A stretch of DNA of 64,000 nt from Schizophyllum amplum (GCA_007026445.1 VDMD01000114.1:1-64000), one strand, 5' to 3'; positions 25,376 to 36,729 are shown, numbered from the stretch's first letter. A program made the numbers and translations. Notes: generated by a model from the letters alone, not told the origin.

Positions 25376-25857
25376 TCAAAGGACAGGCTCATTGGGAACG
25401 CTGCATATCCATTTGTACCACAGAGTCTGCGTGGATACGAGGATAACTCACAACCCTTCCTGGGTAGGTGATCTTCCGCTCCCGCAATATCACGTACATC
25501 TGAATCACGCCGTCGTCGTGCACACGCTCCTACACAGTCGTCAGCCACCGCATATTGCCATATGAGGCTCATGCAACTCACTGCTGCGTCCATGTTATGA
25601 GCGTCGTGACATCGATGAGGTACGGCGACGTCGGCACCGTCGTGTGGTAGACGCGCGTCGCGGTGAACGTGCCGACGGGCGTGGGCATGCACGGCGTGGC
25701 GCGCGCTGCGAGGTCTGCGGCGGGCATCTGGAGAAATATATCAGTCAGAGACGGAAAATGCGCGGTGGGGACATGGCGATGAGGTGGAGATAAATGGAAG
25801 GTTAAGACTCACAGCGACAGCTGCACCGGCGAGGGCGAGGAGGGTGAGGAAGCGCAT
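25376..25857 (-). CDS. Small secreted protein, paralogue 1
   Basis: Four-exon gene for about 105 residues. Exon 1 is a signal peptide, MRFLTLLALAGAAVA. The mature part begins MPAADLAARATPCMPTPVG, then GTFTATRVYHTTVPTSPYL and TTLITWTQQ. After a short intron comes ERVHDDGVIQMYVIL, and a last exon ends TLWYKWICSVPNEPVL; the stop is at 25376-25378. A TATA-like GCTTATAAGGGC (minus strand, 25942-25953) lies about 90 bp upstream. It is clearly related to the gene at 29722 through signal peptide, PTPVGTFTA and TTL-x-TWTQ blocks, and the same intron after the signal peptide. I do not recognise a family; size and secretion signal resemble effector-like or cell-wall small secreted proteins of fungi. The last exon is inferred. 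Confidence 0.7.
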
Positions 25858-26485
25858 GACTGTCAAGCGAAGCGTGTGGTCGACGGTAGTGCTGGAAGAT
25901 TGTGTACTTGCAGGTCTGCTAAATGCTTCTGAGCCTTCCTGGCCCTTATAAGCGCCCGCTTTTCGCTCTAAGTCTTGCGTGCCACGCGCTCAGTGAGAGT
26001 CCCTGCCGATCCATACGGAGTCTCCCCTGGACTGGATGCACGGGCGGCAGCATCATACGGCTTGGCCTCGCGCGAGCGAGCAACTCCCGGTAGGTGGACT
26101 GTACAAAGTCGCTGCGTCCCTGAACCCGGCGGTCTGACTCTGGGTCTCGTGTGTCTCGTTTAGGACGCTTGTTCGCAGTGCCTGCTTTCGTGAAGTCAAG
26201 GCTAAGGCAAGGACGCACTCTACAGCACCGCGGTCCCCAGCGCCCTCCCCGAGAGCTCGGAGACCGTCGTGTGCCCGGGGTTTTAGGGTAGCGCCCTGCT
26301 GGATCTGCAGTGTGCACATACAAGAGTTGTTATTGAGTACAAGTCCGAGCGCTCATGAAAATCCTAGAGATACACGCACGTCGGGGAGTTAAGATACAAT
26401 GAGTTTGCCTGTGTCCTTGCGGAACAACTGCCTACAGGAGGTCTAACACCGCGCAGTGGCTTACAACTCCGTGCCACAACCCGCT
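25858..26485. other. Intergenic between small secreted protein 1 and PAAF1-like gene
   Basis: Holds the promoter of the secreted-protein gene and the 3' flank of the WD40 gene. No other gene recognised. Confidence 0.45.
25942..25953 (-). promoter_or_regulatory. TATA-type promoter element of small secreted protein 1
   Basis: Minus-strand GCTTATAAGGGC about 90 bp before the start at 25857. The identical 12-mer is found at the same distance before the paralogue at 29722. Confidence 0.6.
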
Positions 26486-28275
26486 TTACACCATATACCG
26501 TCTCACCACCCCGTCGTCGCCACCCGCCCACAGTTGGCCCACTCGCCAGCTCAGGCAGCGCACGGCATCGCAGTCGGCGCCGATCAGCTCGCGCTCGACG
26601 GTTGGGTCATCGCTACGTGAACCCTCACCCATGTTGAGAGATGCAATGAAAGGCAGCCCGTCCGCCGTCGCCACCGCCAGCCGTCCATCGTCCAAAAACA
26701 CCAGCGACTCCACCGCCGCGCCTTCCCCCTCGTTCCTGGCAAACTCGGCGAGTGGCGCGTTCAGTTGCCGCCGGTCATACAGTGCGACCACTCCACGAGA
26801 CGAGCCCATGGCGAAGGAATGGCCGTGTGCGGCGATGGCGCTACCGGCGCCGAAAGCGGTGAGGCGTGGGGTGGTGAAGCCAGCGCCTGAGGATGAGTAT
26901 GGTGAATCCGCTGTTGCTTCAGCGGCACGCAGGTCGATGAGTTGAGAGCGACCATCCGCGAGTGCTACAAGCGCCTCTGTATCATTGCTCGCGCTTGCGA
27001 GCGCGGCCACGCCGGTGGCGGCAATATGCATGCCGGCCTGCTCGCCCGCCTCCACGTCCCAGACCCGCACCGTGCCGTCCATGCTGGCGGAGAGCGCGCC
27101 TGTGGGGCCAAGCGGGCGCGCACCCGTGACGGCGCGGGCATGTCCGGTGAGCGTGCGGGTGGGCGTGAGGGGGGTGGGTCGAGATGCTGATGATCCTGCG
27201 GGTTGGGAGGTCGAAGATCTCAGCGCAGCTCCTGTAGGGTGGACATGCAGCGTAAAGTCCCCACCGGAAGAGAGGATGGCGCGAGAGGAGGCGAAGTAGG
27301 AGATGGCGGCGACGGTGCTTTTGTGCGCGCCGGATACCTGCTTCGGCGGGGTGTTGTAGGAAGGGGAGTCATAGGGCCGGAAGGGTGGAGAGGTGGGTGG
27401 TTGGGTGAGGCTGGGAGGTAGTTTAGCAGGAATGGGCGCATTGGCTTGCGTGTACGTACCCCTCAGCAGAGACGGGGTAGAGGTGGATGGATCCGTCGAG
27501 GAAGCCGGTGGCAAAGGTGCTGCCGTCGGGGGCGGCGGCAAGTGCAGTGATGCGGTGTGGCTGGGTGTATGTCAGTCTTCACTCGCTTCGCAGTCCGAGT
27601 GCTTTGCAGCCACACTGGTGTGTCTTAGCGCGCACCTTTTGCGGATTCGCGCGCTCTGGGTCCGCGTACTCCTGGCGTGGAAGCGCAAGTGATGTGGGTG
27701 GGATGTTCAGACTGGGGCATGTAGCCGAGTACATCTGTCCATGCAGTATTAGCCATCTGTTTGCGCGGTATCACTCGATGACTACGACGAGGAATGTAGA
27801 TTGGAAGTAGGGTGGGGTACGCTGGATGTGGTGGGAGGTAAAAAGATAGCAGGAAGTGCACTTGTTGGGCACAGTGATTCAGACACGGGATACCGATACG
27901 CACCCCTCGAGCATCCTTCTCCAACTTCACATCTCCCTCGACAGTGTTGAATCGCACGAGACTTCGGTCATGCGCGTCGAGCGTGACATCTATCTTTGCG
28001 TGTATAGATTTCTTTTGTATCCGCGGGGAGGACTGCGAATGTGTTCAGTGATCGGACGCGTTCGCTTCTTCAGCTTCAGTACTCACAGACGCCCCGTTTG
28101 TCTGCCCGTTCGCTCCTGCCTGTCCGTTCGTCTGTTCGGCGGCATAGCGACGCGTGTAGCAGGATACCCAAATCTTCTCATTCGGGATCATCCCATCATC
28201 AACCTCGCGAACGACGTCTGGGAAGGAGGGCTGCGCGGTGACAATGGGGAGGTAGATGCGCAGGGAGGAGGTCAT
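26486..28275 (-). CDS. WD40 protein, proteasomal ATPase-associated factor 1 / Rpn14-like
   Basis: The start exon reads MTSSLRIYLPIVTAQPSFP, then DDGMIPNEKIWVSCYTRR. Exon 2 begins after a GT-AG intron and continues KIDVTLDAHDRSLVRF. Later exons give WD repeats: HRITALAAAPDGSTFATGF and DGSIHLYPVS, then GAHKSTVAAISYF, LSSGGDFTLHVH, LTGHARAVTGARPLG, MDGTVRVWDVEAGE, and a final WAGGDDGVVRRYMV; stop at 26486-26488. The N-terminal block and five to six WD repeats are the PAAF1/Rpn14 arrangement, a chaperone for assembly of the 19S proteasome base that binds Rpt ATPases. An intron of about 107 nt (near 27354-27460) separates the first WD exon from the main one. The alternative is an unassigned WD40 protein. 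Confidence 0.75.
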
Positions 28276-29721
28276 CGTGTGAAACTGGAAAGGGGGAATG
28301 CCTCAGGGAAACAAGTCTCCGGGTATGGGGCAATGCTTTTGTTGTAGGGTATAGCAGGCGCAGGAGAGCAGGAGAGCGCGGCACCGGGGAGAGAACGCGT
28401 CATGACTCATCTCAGACGCGCCGTGATCGATGTGGCGCGTCCCTCGGGCCGAGTCCCGACTCGTCACCTGCTCTGAACGTCCATGTTCAACTTCAATCAA
28501 CTTGAGTAGGCCGTTCGCTAACTCATGGCAGTCAACCTCACTGCTCTGACCAGCTCTCGAGGATTGCTCATGCCATTCCATCTTATATCGCCGTGGCCCA
28601 GTATGAAGTGTGCTCAGTCAGTTATCCAGGCTCGTGTCTAGATCTCTTAACATCCCTGGCAGCTCTCGAAAGTCGTCATGACTCTAGACAGCTACCACGA
28701 GGTGTATCTATTGAGGACATAAATGGAGACTTGCAAGAGTTGCATGCAGTGATGCAAGGTCGGAAGCTCTGAGGCCAGGTCCTGCGAGGTCCAGGACTCT
28801 TGCTAGGTCCAGGGCCCCGTGCTGAAATCTCGGATGGTTCACGTTTAACGATGCCAGAACTTAGCTTGCAGGTTATGTATACGTGACGTTGTATGGCCGC
28901 GGGCTGAGCTCGGATGGGATGCGACTCTACTCACCCCTTGCCACTGCCGAGGCCCGAGGACTCAGCGATGATCCTGTGACGAACCTATGCTGAGTCCACG
29001 CTTGCGCAACGCTAACTACCTGGTACTTGTCCGCTTGACTACTTGGAATAAGGCGATGCTGACTGGTCATCGTAGGACGGCTTTGTGCTGACTAACCAAC
29101 CCGCCAGAGCGCCCTCGCACCACGCATGCGGCATCGGTACTGATTCGACTCAGTCAGCGCTGAATACGCTCGGTGGCGAGTCAATAGGTTCATCCACGGC
29201 ACTGCGAACAAGCTACCCAGGCGAGACAGAAGAGGATTCCGACACGAGGACCACCAGTTCCGGCGCAAAAATGAGCAGTCTTGGGACACAAGGACAACCG
29301 GACCCAGGGACGCTGCGACCTAAGTATCGCCCTGACAGCGCTGGCGCCGCTGAGAGCTGCTATTAACCGAGCGTACTCTGTCACCTACGAGGGGCGATTG
29401 AGCGAGGTTCTGTTGACCGAACGTTCCTAGTTCGCGCTGGTGCGACTGCGACACCAGCTGCTTCGAGGTACAAACGATATCAGCTGCTTCGCGGTACCAC
29501 CTGCCCTCGAGATAGCAGCTACTTCAATGTCAACTGCTTTGGCATGACGCTACCGCGCGCTCATGCAGTAATCCCTGTGCGGTTGAATAGCGGCTCTACG
29601 TGCTGCACAATACGTGCTTATAAGGGCGCTGGGGAGCAGTCAAAGGCGCCAAGTCAACAGAGAATTCACCGAGGACATATAGTCCGACGTCTCTAGCCTC
29701 CCTTCAGAACCTCATCCTAAC
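28276..29721. other. Intergenic between PAAF1-like and small secreted protein 2
   Basis: About 1.4 kb with no recognisable gene. Imperfect repeats of CAGCTGCTTCG(A/C)GGTA occur at 29455-29530. The right end holds the TATA-like promoter of the next gene. Confidence 0.45.
29616..29627 (+). promoter_or_regulatory. TATA-type promoter element of small secreted protein 2
   Basis: GCTTATAAGGGC about 95-105 bp before the ATG at 29722, identical to the element before the paralogue at 25857. Confidence 0.6.
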
Positions 29722-30401
29722 ATGCCACGCTTCCTCGCCCTCCTTGCCCTTGCTGGTGTCGCTATCGCTGTGAGTACCTGGCCATCTCTCTGTCGACTTC
29801 TACAACGACTCCCTCTCGTACTCATCATCTTCATCATATTATCACAGATACCCGCCCCCTCCGCCGACCCTACGCCCTACCTCAGCCCTCCCTCCAACCC
29901 ACACCCACCACATTCCGCTCCCTGCACGCCTACGCCTGTCGGCACCTTCACTGCGCCGCGCATCTACAACACATTCGTGTCCGAGTCGCCATACTTGGTG
30001 GAAAGGACGACGCTGGTGACATGGACGCAGGTGTGAGTGTTTGTCGAGTTGTTTTGTTTGGACGTTTTGAGGGGGCCTTTGTGGTAGAGGTGGCGGGCGG
30101 CGTGATCGAACGGATTCTGCAAGATGACAGAGTAAGACGAGTGCTGATCGCTGTGCAGGAGCTTATGTACGGCGGCGGAGTGAAGCGGGCCGTGTGGGGT
30201 GCCAGGAAGCGGTCTGCGTCGCACACGAAAGCCGACCATTGGCCGACCATACACCAGCTTCATTGTCTTCGGGCAACTTGGATGTATGATCTGTACTTTG
30301 ATTCCGGTCAACGCATCGAACTTCGATCGAATGAGCGGGTGCTGACCGGATCTGGAATTCCAAAAGGTCACCGGCTCCTCGCTGGGCTGCCATGGAAATG
30401 A
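29722..30401 (+). CDS. Small secreted protein, paralogue 2
   Basis: Related to the gene at 25376-25857. Exon 1 is a signal peptide, MPRFLALLALAGVAIA, followed by an intron at the same place. Exon 2 has a Pro/Ser-rich insert (PPSNPHPPHS), then PCTPTPVGTFTAPRIYNTF and LVERTTLVTWTQ. The next exon, after an intron of about 130 nt, starts ELMYGGGVKRAVWGARKRS, comparable with the ERVHDDGV start in the paralogue, but then diverges and runs to TGA at 30399-30401. The C-terminal part may therefore be misread or decayed. Function unknown; secretion is inferred from the signal peptide. Confidence 0.55.
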
Positions 30402-30456
30402 AAAGCAAAAAAGGTACGAATATCGGACTGGAAAAAAGGGTATGGTATTGGAACAG

Positions 30457-30561
30457 TGACGAGAGTGGGATTCGAACCCACGCCCCGGAGGACTAGATGA
30501 CGTCATTGATGATTCAATGATAGCCTGATTCTAGCGCCTTAGACCGCTCGGCCATCTCGCC
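30457..30561 (-). tRNA. tRNA-Leu(CAG) with anticodon-loop intron
   Basis: On the minus strand the 105-bp gene starts GGCGAGATGGCCGAGCGG (acceptor and D arm) and ends GTGGGTTCGAATCCCAC plus TCTCGTC. The acceptor arms GGCGAGA/TCTCGTC pair with one G-T wobble. The anticodon stem is CTAGA/TCTAG, the loop has U33 then CAG and G37, followed by a 25-nt intron (starting CTATCATTG). A long variable arm (TCCTCCGGGGC) fits the Leu class. A T6 pol III terminator follows on the minus strand (30430-30436). Confidence 0.92.
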
Positions 30562-30934
30562 AATAATAAAAAGGCACAAAAGGCCTATAAGATGCCTCAA
30601 AGGCCGTGAGGACACGGAGGACGAAGGAATGTCAGGGATGCCGATGAGAAGATGAATCGAATAGGCTTCAAGTCGACAGTGAAATACAATCAAGTCGGGT
30701 ACAGCGAACTTCATAGTCCTACGAAAGTCACACAGCCTGATCAATGCAGAAAAACAGATACGCAAATGGTTTACAATACACAGTCTAGCGCTACATACAG
30801 CTCTGCTTCAAGCTTCGTAGTAGTCATACAGTCGGTCGGTCAGTAACTTCATCGGTTGTCCCCTCTCACTGTCTTGTCTTCTCATCGTCTCTCCGCTTCT
30901 ATCCTCTACCTCGCATACTTCAGCGTCGGTCGTT
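30562..30934. other. Intergenic: between tRNA-Leu and aldehyde dehydrogenase 3' end
   Basis: Upstream flank of the tRNA and 3' UTR of the dehydrogenase. No further gene seen. Confidence 0.5.
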
Positions 30935-33900
30935 TCACTTGCCCGCCAGCACCTTCATATGTACACTCTTCGGGCGCGTGACCTGGTCGTAGCCTAGAGA
31001 GGGCAGATGTTACCGATGAATTTTCAAGTGCAGGAGCGCGAGTTCGGGCAGGGGTAATTGAGGACAAGGGAATGACATTAACGAAAAGGTACGAATGAGA
31101 GGAGGGAGTCACGGGTTGGACGACTAGCAAGATAGAGAGAAAACGAGCACTCACCCAACTTGCTCAAGCTAACACCCCGCCCCGAGTCCTTCACGCCCAC
31201 CCAAGCGAGCGCGGGGTCCAGGAAGTCGGCGCTGTTGAAGGAAATGTCAGCTTCAATTTGAGTTGCAATGTACATGCCGCCTTCGAGCGCCCGCTTCCAA
31301 CTTCGGCCTTCACCATCCTCGAGTGCCCCGCTCAGACTAAACTCACCGGTTCATGAACACCGTCCCCGCCTCCACCATCGGCTCCAGCGCCGCGAACGCG
31401 TCCGCATCGTTCGTCCAGATGGAGGCCGTGAGGCCGTACCTGCTGTCGTTCATGGCTTTGATCGCCTCCGCATCGTCAGCGACCTCGAGGATGGGCACGA
31501 CGGGGCCGAAGGTTTCTTCCTAGGGGTGGATGCATTAGTTCATTGCTTATCCTGGTCATGGAGCACCGATGTCATGGTGAGCGTGAGTGTGATGGTGAGC
31601 GTGAGAAGAGCGGCACGAATGGTGATAGGGCACGACGGCGTCCGTCGGGTCGAAGAATTCATCACCAATCCTCACCTTGACCACCTCCATCTCCGCGGTG
31701 CACCCCACCAGAACCTGCGGCGCCACGTACGCAGAATTCGGGTCGTTAGCCGCGGGGAAGAGAGAGGCAGGGATGAGGGCGGTGGCGCCGGAGGCGACTG
31801 GGAGAAAGGCAAACGTCAGCAGTTGTCTATTTGGTTTTATTCGATAGGTCGTAGGCGAGGGAGGTTTTCAAAGGCGGAAGGAGGACTTCAAAGGTGGAAG
31901 GAGGGTCTTCAGAGGCGAAAGAAGAGGAGGTGGCGCGAATAGAAATTGGGAAAAGGTAGAGAGGTGTGAGAGTGAAAGGGCTCACCTGCCTCCGCAACCT
32001 GCGCCTCGATACGCTTCTTAGCCGCGTTGCTGATGACGGGGCCGAGGTTGACTGCGTGAATATGGTCAGTACGCCGTAGCAGCAGAGAATAAGCAGCAGT
32101 AGCAACGGAGAATAAGCAGCAGTAGCAACGGAGAATAAGCAGCAGAAGCAGAGACGCCTGATGCTTGTCCAGTCGTCAGACTTACCTCCTTCCGCCATCG
32201 GGTCCCCCAGCTTATACTCCTTCTTGACGAAGTCGGCAAACTTGGCGACGAAGGCGGGATAGAGGGACGTGTGAACGTAGATGCGCTGGTAGGGGGTCAG
32301 TTTCTCTTCCATTCTTGTTACAAGTGGGGCCATGGAAGGTGGATCTTTTGCGTGAAGGGAAGGATGTGGAAATCGATGAAGTACGGGGCAAGGGTGGGCG
32401 AATGCAGAAGAGCAGCTGGGAAGACATATGAACAGAAAAACACACCTCCACCCCACAGCAGCTCTGGCCCGAGTTGTACATCGCGCCGTCGACGAGCTCC
32501 GGGACCACGTAGTCGAGGTCAGCGTCAGCCCGCACGTACGCCGGGTCCTTCCCCCCAAGCTCGAGCGCGGTGTGTTTGATGCCGATCTAGGGAGGATGGT
32601 GAGCATTCTTTGGCTTTTGTTTCTTCTTTGGCTTTTCTTTCTTCTTTGGCTTTTGCTCCTTCGAGAGAAAAAGGGCGGAACGGGCGCATCATCGTCGCTG
32701 CAAGCGCATCATCGTCGCAGCAAGCGCATCATCGTCGCTGCAAGAGCAGAACCGCCGACGCGCCAGGCGACAGAAGCACCGCAGGGTAGAGAGGCCGCCG
32801 GAAAAGTGCAGCGCAAAACGGCGGAACAGTGCAGCGCAAAACAGCGGAACCGGAACAGTGCAGCGCAAAACAGCGGAACAGTGCAGCGCGAAAACAGCGA
32901 ACAGGACAAACCCGTCACTCACCTCCCCCACATCGTCCCCATAGCCCGCAGCCACCCGCGCGACGTCGCGCCCGCCTGCAACTGAGCCGGTGAAGGAGAC
33001 AAAGCTGGGAGAGCGGGTCAGCTGAAGTTCTTTGCCCGATCAGGTCTGTTCGTTAGTGATTTTGTGTAGAGGATGGTGGTTGAGATTTGAGCGGTAGGGA
33101 GGGTTGGCGATGGAAGGGCATGGACTTGAAAAGCAATGGAAGGGCAGGGACAGAAACAGCGTTGGAAGGGCAGCGACTTGGAAAGCGGTGGAGGAGGATA
33201 ACACGAAACAGGACTGGAAAGTGGGTGAAATTAGCTATAACTCACCCTACCGCCGGATGGCGCACGGCCTGCTTCACAAGGTTGGGCGTGAGGTGGAGGA
33301 CGGTGAAGATGTCGGACTGGGAAACATGATATTTCAGTGGCAGTCCTTTGAGATTACGGTACGGGATGTGTATGACGTAGTGCACAGTACGACCACCGTC
33401 CTCCGCACTCAAACTTCCTCCGCACTCGATGTCCAACCCCGAAAAGACAAGACGCACCAAATCCGGGTTCGCCTGCGCCCAAAACGCTGCCAATCTCTCG
33501 CCGACGAGCGGCGTCTGCGGGGACGGCTTGAGAATGACGGCGTTGCCGGCGAGGAGGGCGGGCACGAGCGCGTTGACGGTGGTGAGGTAGGGGTAGCTGC
33601 CAGGTGTGATTTAGTGAAGGGTGTATTTTAGTGAAGGGTGGGTTAGGATGGAGAGACGCATGTCGAGTAATGAGAGCGACAGTGTGTACAGAAGCAGAGT
33701 GCCATAAGACGAGGAGAAGTTAGACTGCAGCCTAGGTCTAGTGGGGTGGAGGTGACTAGACTAGACAAGATTGGAAGGTGGAATGGAGAGGACGCAGAAG
33801 GAAGCAAGCGGCGAAGGGATGACTCGTACTCACTTCCACGGCGCGATAAGCAGCACAACGCCGAGAGGGACCTTCTTGATCCTCCTCTTCAGCGTGAAGC

Positions 33901-34258
33901 CGTTACCCTGCGCCTCGTCGATGGGCATGTCGGCGAGGCATTCGGCCGCGACGCTCGCGAGATAGCGCGCCCTGCCCAAGAAGCCATTGAACTCGCCCGC
34001 ATTCTGCTTAAGCGGCCTGCCCATCTGGGCAGTCAGCTCGCGCGCGAACTCGTCTTTGTCCGCAGCCTCAAACACAGCGAGGAAGCGGTCCATGGCGGCC
34101 TGGCGCTGCGCGAGGGGAACAGCGGCCCATCGGGAGGCGGCGGAGGCGGCGGAGTCGAGGGTGGTGGCGACGGCGGCGGGGGAGGGATAGTCACGCGTGC
34201 AGACGGGCTGCTGGGTGGCGGGGCTGATCGTGGTCTGGGTGGTCTCGCTGAAGGCCAT
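30935..34258 (-). CDS. Aldehyde dehydrogenase (NAD(P)+-dependent family)
   Basis: Starts MAFSETTQTTISPATQQPV (34258). Exon blocks in order: MDRFLAVFEAADKDEFAREL, GVVLLIAPW, then after an intron YPYLTTVNALVPALLAGNAV and ILKPSPQTPLVGE, LHLTPNLVKQAVRHPAVG, FVSFTGSVAGG (cofactor loop), IGIKHTALELGGKDPAYV with the catalytic Glu, MYNSGQSCCGVE with the catalytic Cys, RIYVHTSLYPAFVAKF, NLGPVISNAAKKRIEAQV, VKEETFGPVVPILEV, GLTASIWTND and LAWVGVKDSGRGVSLSKLG, ending VHMKVLAGK (TGA 30935-30937). All key residues are present. It oxidises an aldehyde to the acid, probably in the cytosol as no targeting signal is seen; the substrate is unknown. Several introns are unusually long and made of short tandem repeats. 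It shares a divergent promoter region with the DUF202 gene. Confidence 0.92.
32076..32155. repeat. Minisatellite in aldehyde dehydrogenase intron
   Basis: About three copies of a 23-bp unit containing AGCAACGGAGAATAAGCAGC between two dehydrogenase exons. Confidence 0.75.
32600..32895. repeat. Compound tandem repeats in aldehyde dehydrogenase intron
   Basis: In sequence: three TTTCTTCTTTGGCTTTT-like units (32605-32660), three or four GCGCATCATCGTCGCTGCAA-like units (32684-32748) and three GGAACAGTGCAGCGCAAAAC units (32826-32895). All lie between the exons ending LELGGKDP... and FVSFTGS.... Confidence 0.75.
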
Positions 34259-34917
34259 GGTGGTGGATCGATGCAGAGTGACGATAGGCGCGTGTGCTGT
34301 CCGCGGAGTCCGAGGAAGGAGCCGGATTCGGAATAGGGGCTGTTCGGTTGCAAACGACCGCGGCTGCAGCCTCGCAGTGCGCGCACCCTGCCTGCCGTAG
34401 TCGCAGGCGACGACGCACAACCACACTGCCTTGGCTTGAACACCTCCGAGCTGGTGCGCAGTGAGACCTGATTGCGTTGCGATACATACGACCTATTGCA
34501 TAGTACAGCTGTTACGCCTCAAATGGCTTGTTGTTTACGGATTACGGTGTGTATATACATCCAAGATACGGACTGGAACAGTGCGTGCTGCTTTTGCGGC
34601 TGAATGATGCGCCTGAATCTTTCACCTCAGGCTGCTCGCCTGTGCCATCGCCGCAAGTCTTTCGCGCTACTTGGCGCGGCCCCCGTCCCTCTCCGTCCCC
34701 GTCCTCGGCCCACTGATATCTTGTATGTCGGTCGAGATGAGTTGCAAAGGGCGCGTGTAGCGCATAAGCGGCATTCCGCAGGTGGTGGCGGCTGGGTGGC
34801 GGTAAACATGGTGATGGGGGCTGGTCCCGCGGAGCCCTCGGACGGTCGCGTGATGCGTGAATTCGGAATAGGGGCTTGCGTATAGACGCGCGATGACGAT
34901 CGAGCGCACAACCAACG
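34259..34917. promoter_or_regulatory. Divergent promoter region, aldehyde dehydrogenase / DUF202 gene
   Basis: The 659 bp between two divergent start codons hold no coding exon. The 16-mer ATTCGGAATAGGGGCT is present twice in the same orientation, at 34326-34341 and 34861-34876, one near each start codon. Confidence 0.55.
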
Positions 34918-36729
34918 ATGCCGACCTTTGCACAGACGCTGCTGCAGCGGAATGTGCCCACCCTTCACATCCCGGTGACCGACACCCCGCCTGGCACACC
35001 GGCGACGTCAAACACGCGCGCTCACAACGATGACGCGCCGGTGACCCCGGTGTCCGTCGCGCCTACGCCCTCGGGCGCGCAGCCTCACGACCGCCGAGCC
35101 CTCGAGCGCACGCTCTCCACCATCCGCCTTGCCCAGCCGCGCTTTGTTGATGGCGCGTCAACAAAGCCAGAGCGGCGCGAGTACGACGACGTCCGTCTTT
35201 CATCTTCCCCATTGTCCGTCCCCCACTCACCCGCCCTCCAGTCGCCCTCCGCCTCCCCCACTGCAACCGCCACCGCAGCCCCAGGGCGAATACGACGCGC
35301 ATATGCTAGTACATCCGACTTTCTCTCCGCCACCCTCAGCCCTTACGACCCCTCCCTCGTGCTCGAAAACTCCGGCTCTGTCGCCCGCGACCACCTCGCC
35401 AACGAGCGCACCTTCCTCGCCTATACCCGCACCAGCCTCGTCATCGCCTCCACCGGCGTCGCACTAGTCCAGCTATTCACGATATCGGCGAATACGAATG
35501 CGAATACCGGTACGTGCATGTCTCGGTCTTTGCTACATGCCTTTCGTTACGTCCCCTCGCATTACCACGCATCCTACGAATTCGCGACGTCTCTGCGCGC
35601 CCGTCGGGACATCGTCACTGCGTGCCCCTCGGGCAATCACTACGAATACACGCCGGACGACGCGCTTTTGTCGGCAATCGTTTGTTCTTCGCGCTTCTCT
35701 CGGAAGCGCGCGCCAGCCGGCCACCGTGCGATTTCCCCTCACTGCACCATCCCTCTGCCCTTTCATCTCCTCTAGCCATCCCACTCCCCGCACTGCCACC
35801 CACGCACGCCGCCTCCCCTCATGCCCTCTTCATACATTCTCTCTCCCTCGTGTCCTTCCTTTCCCTCCCGTCCCCTCATTTATCATACATTACCACTCCC
35901 GCGCTTGCCCCGCGGCGCACCATGCTCGAGCTCCGCTTCGCGCACCGCACTGATGTCCCACCTCCTGCTCTCCCCTTACCTCCTCCTGCTCCCCTTACCA
36001 CCCCCCGCGGCCCCAACCTCCTCCTGCCAACCCCATGCCTGCCTTTGCATTTATCCCCGGCTAACACCCCCTTAGACTCCTCCTCCTCAGATTCCTCCTC
36101 ATCCACCTCCTCCTCCTTCACCCCCACCTCGCCCCGCCTCGCACAGTACGCGCGCCCACTGGGCGCCGCCACTATCGCGTTTGGGATATTTGTGCTGGGC
36201 GTTGGTGAGTGCTCGACGATCTATTTTCCTTGCGCTTGACCGTTTTCCTTGCGCTTGACCATTTTCTTTGCGCTTGATTTGCCGCCTCTTTTTCCCGCCG
36301 GTCGCTTTCGCCTGCCCTTTCACCCCGCCAGGAAGCCGTCCCTCCCCTCTTACCTTCTCTCCCCTTTCACCTCCTCCCCCTTCACCCCCCCCCCCTCTTA
36401 CCTTCTCTCCCCTTTCACCTCCTCCCCCTTCACCCCCCCCCTCTTCCCCTTCTCCCCCCTTCCCCCTTCCTGTTTTTACCCATAACTAACTAACCCCCCG
36501 CCCCTTCCCCCTCCCTTGTCCTCCCATAACTAACTAACCCCCCCCTTCCCCCTCCCTTGTCCTCCCATAACTAACTAACCCCCCCTCCCAAACAGGCCTC
36601 ACCCGCCACCTCACCATCCAACGCGCGCTCCTTAGGGGTCAGTTCCCCGCCGCCCGGCTCCTGGTGGCCGGGATCGCCCTAGGCTTGGCGGTGTTGGTGG
36701 TGGTGGTGTTTGGGGTGGTTGTTAGTTGA
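34918..36729 (+). CDS. DUF202-domain membrane protein
   Basis: Starts MPTFAQTLLQRNVPTLHIPV, with a Ser/Pro/Thr-rich disordered N-half. The DUF202 signature follows: ARDHLANERTFLAYTRTSL and VIASTGVALVQLFTI (first helix, about 35385-35495). After a long intron (about 35510-36075) comes a Ser-rich linker and YARPLGAATIAFGIFVLGVG, then a second long intron (about 36205-36594) and GLTRHLTIQRALL, ending with a hydrophobic helix (GIALGLAVLVVVVFGVVVS); TGA at 36727-36729. Three membrane helices in total. DUF202 domains are found in small membrane proteins and in vacuolar VTC subunits; the function of stand-alone fungal members is not established. Confidence 0.85.
36481..36585. repeat. Minisatellite in DUF202 gene intron
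   Basis: About 2.3 copies of a roughly 45-bp unit beginning CATAACTAACTAACCCCCC, adjoining further C/T-rich repeats from 36340. The acceptor AAACAG lies just downstream. Confidence 0.7.

Noticed and set aside
26053..26323. Short open frames between the small secreted protein and the WD40 gene
   Set aside because: No domain, signal peptide or intron structure; likely chance frames in GC-rich DNA.
28041..28347. Plus-strand frames opposite the start of the PAAF1-like gene
   Set aside because: They are shadows of the minus-strand exon that begins MTSSLRIYLP.
32689..32955. Cys/Ala-rich frame in the dehydrogenase region
   Set aside because: It is translation of the intronic GGAACAGTGCAGCGCAAAAC repeat, not an exon.
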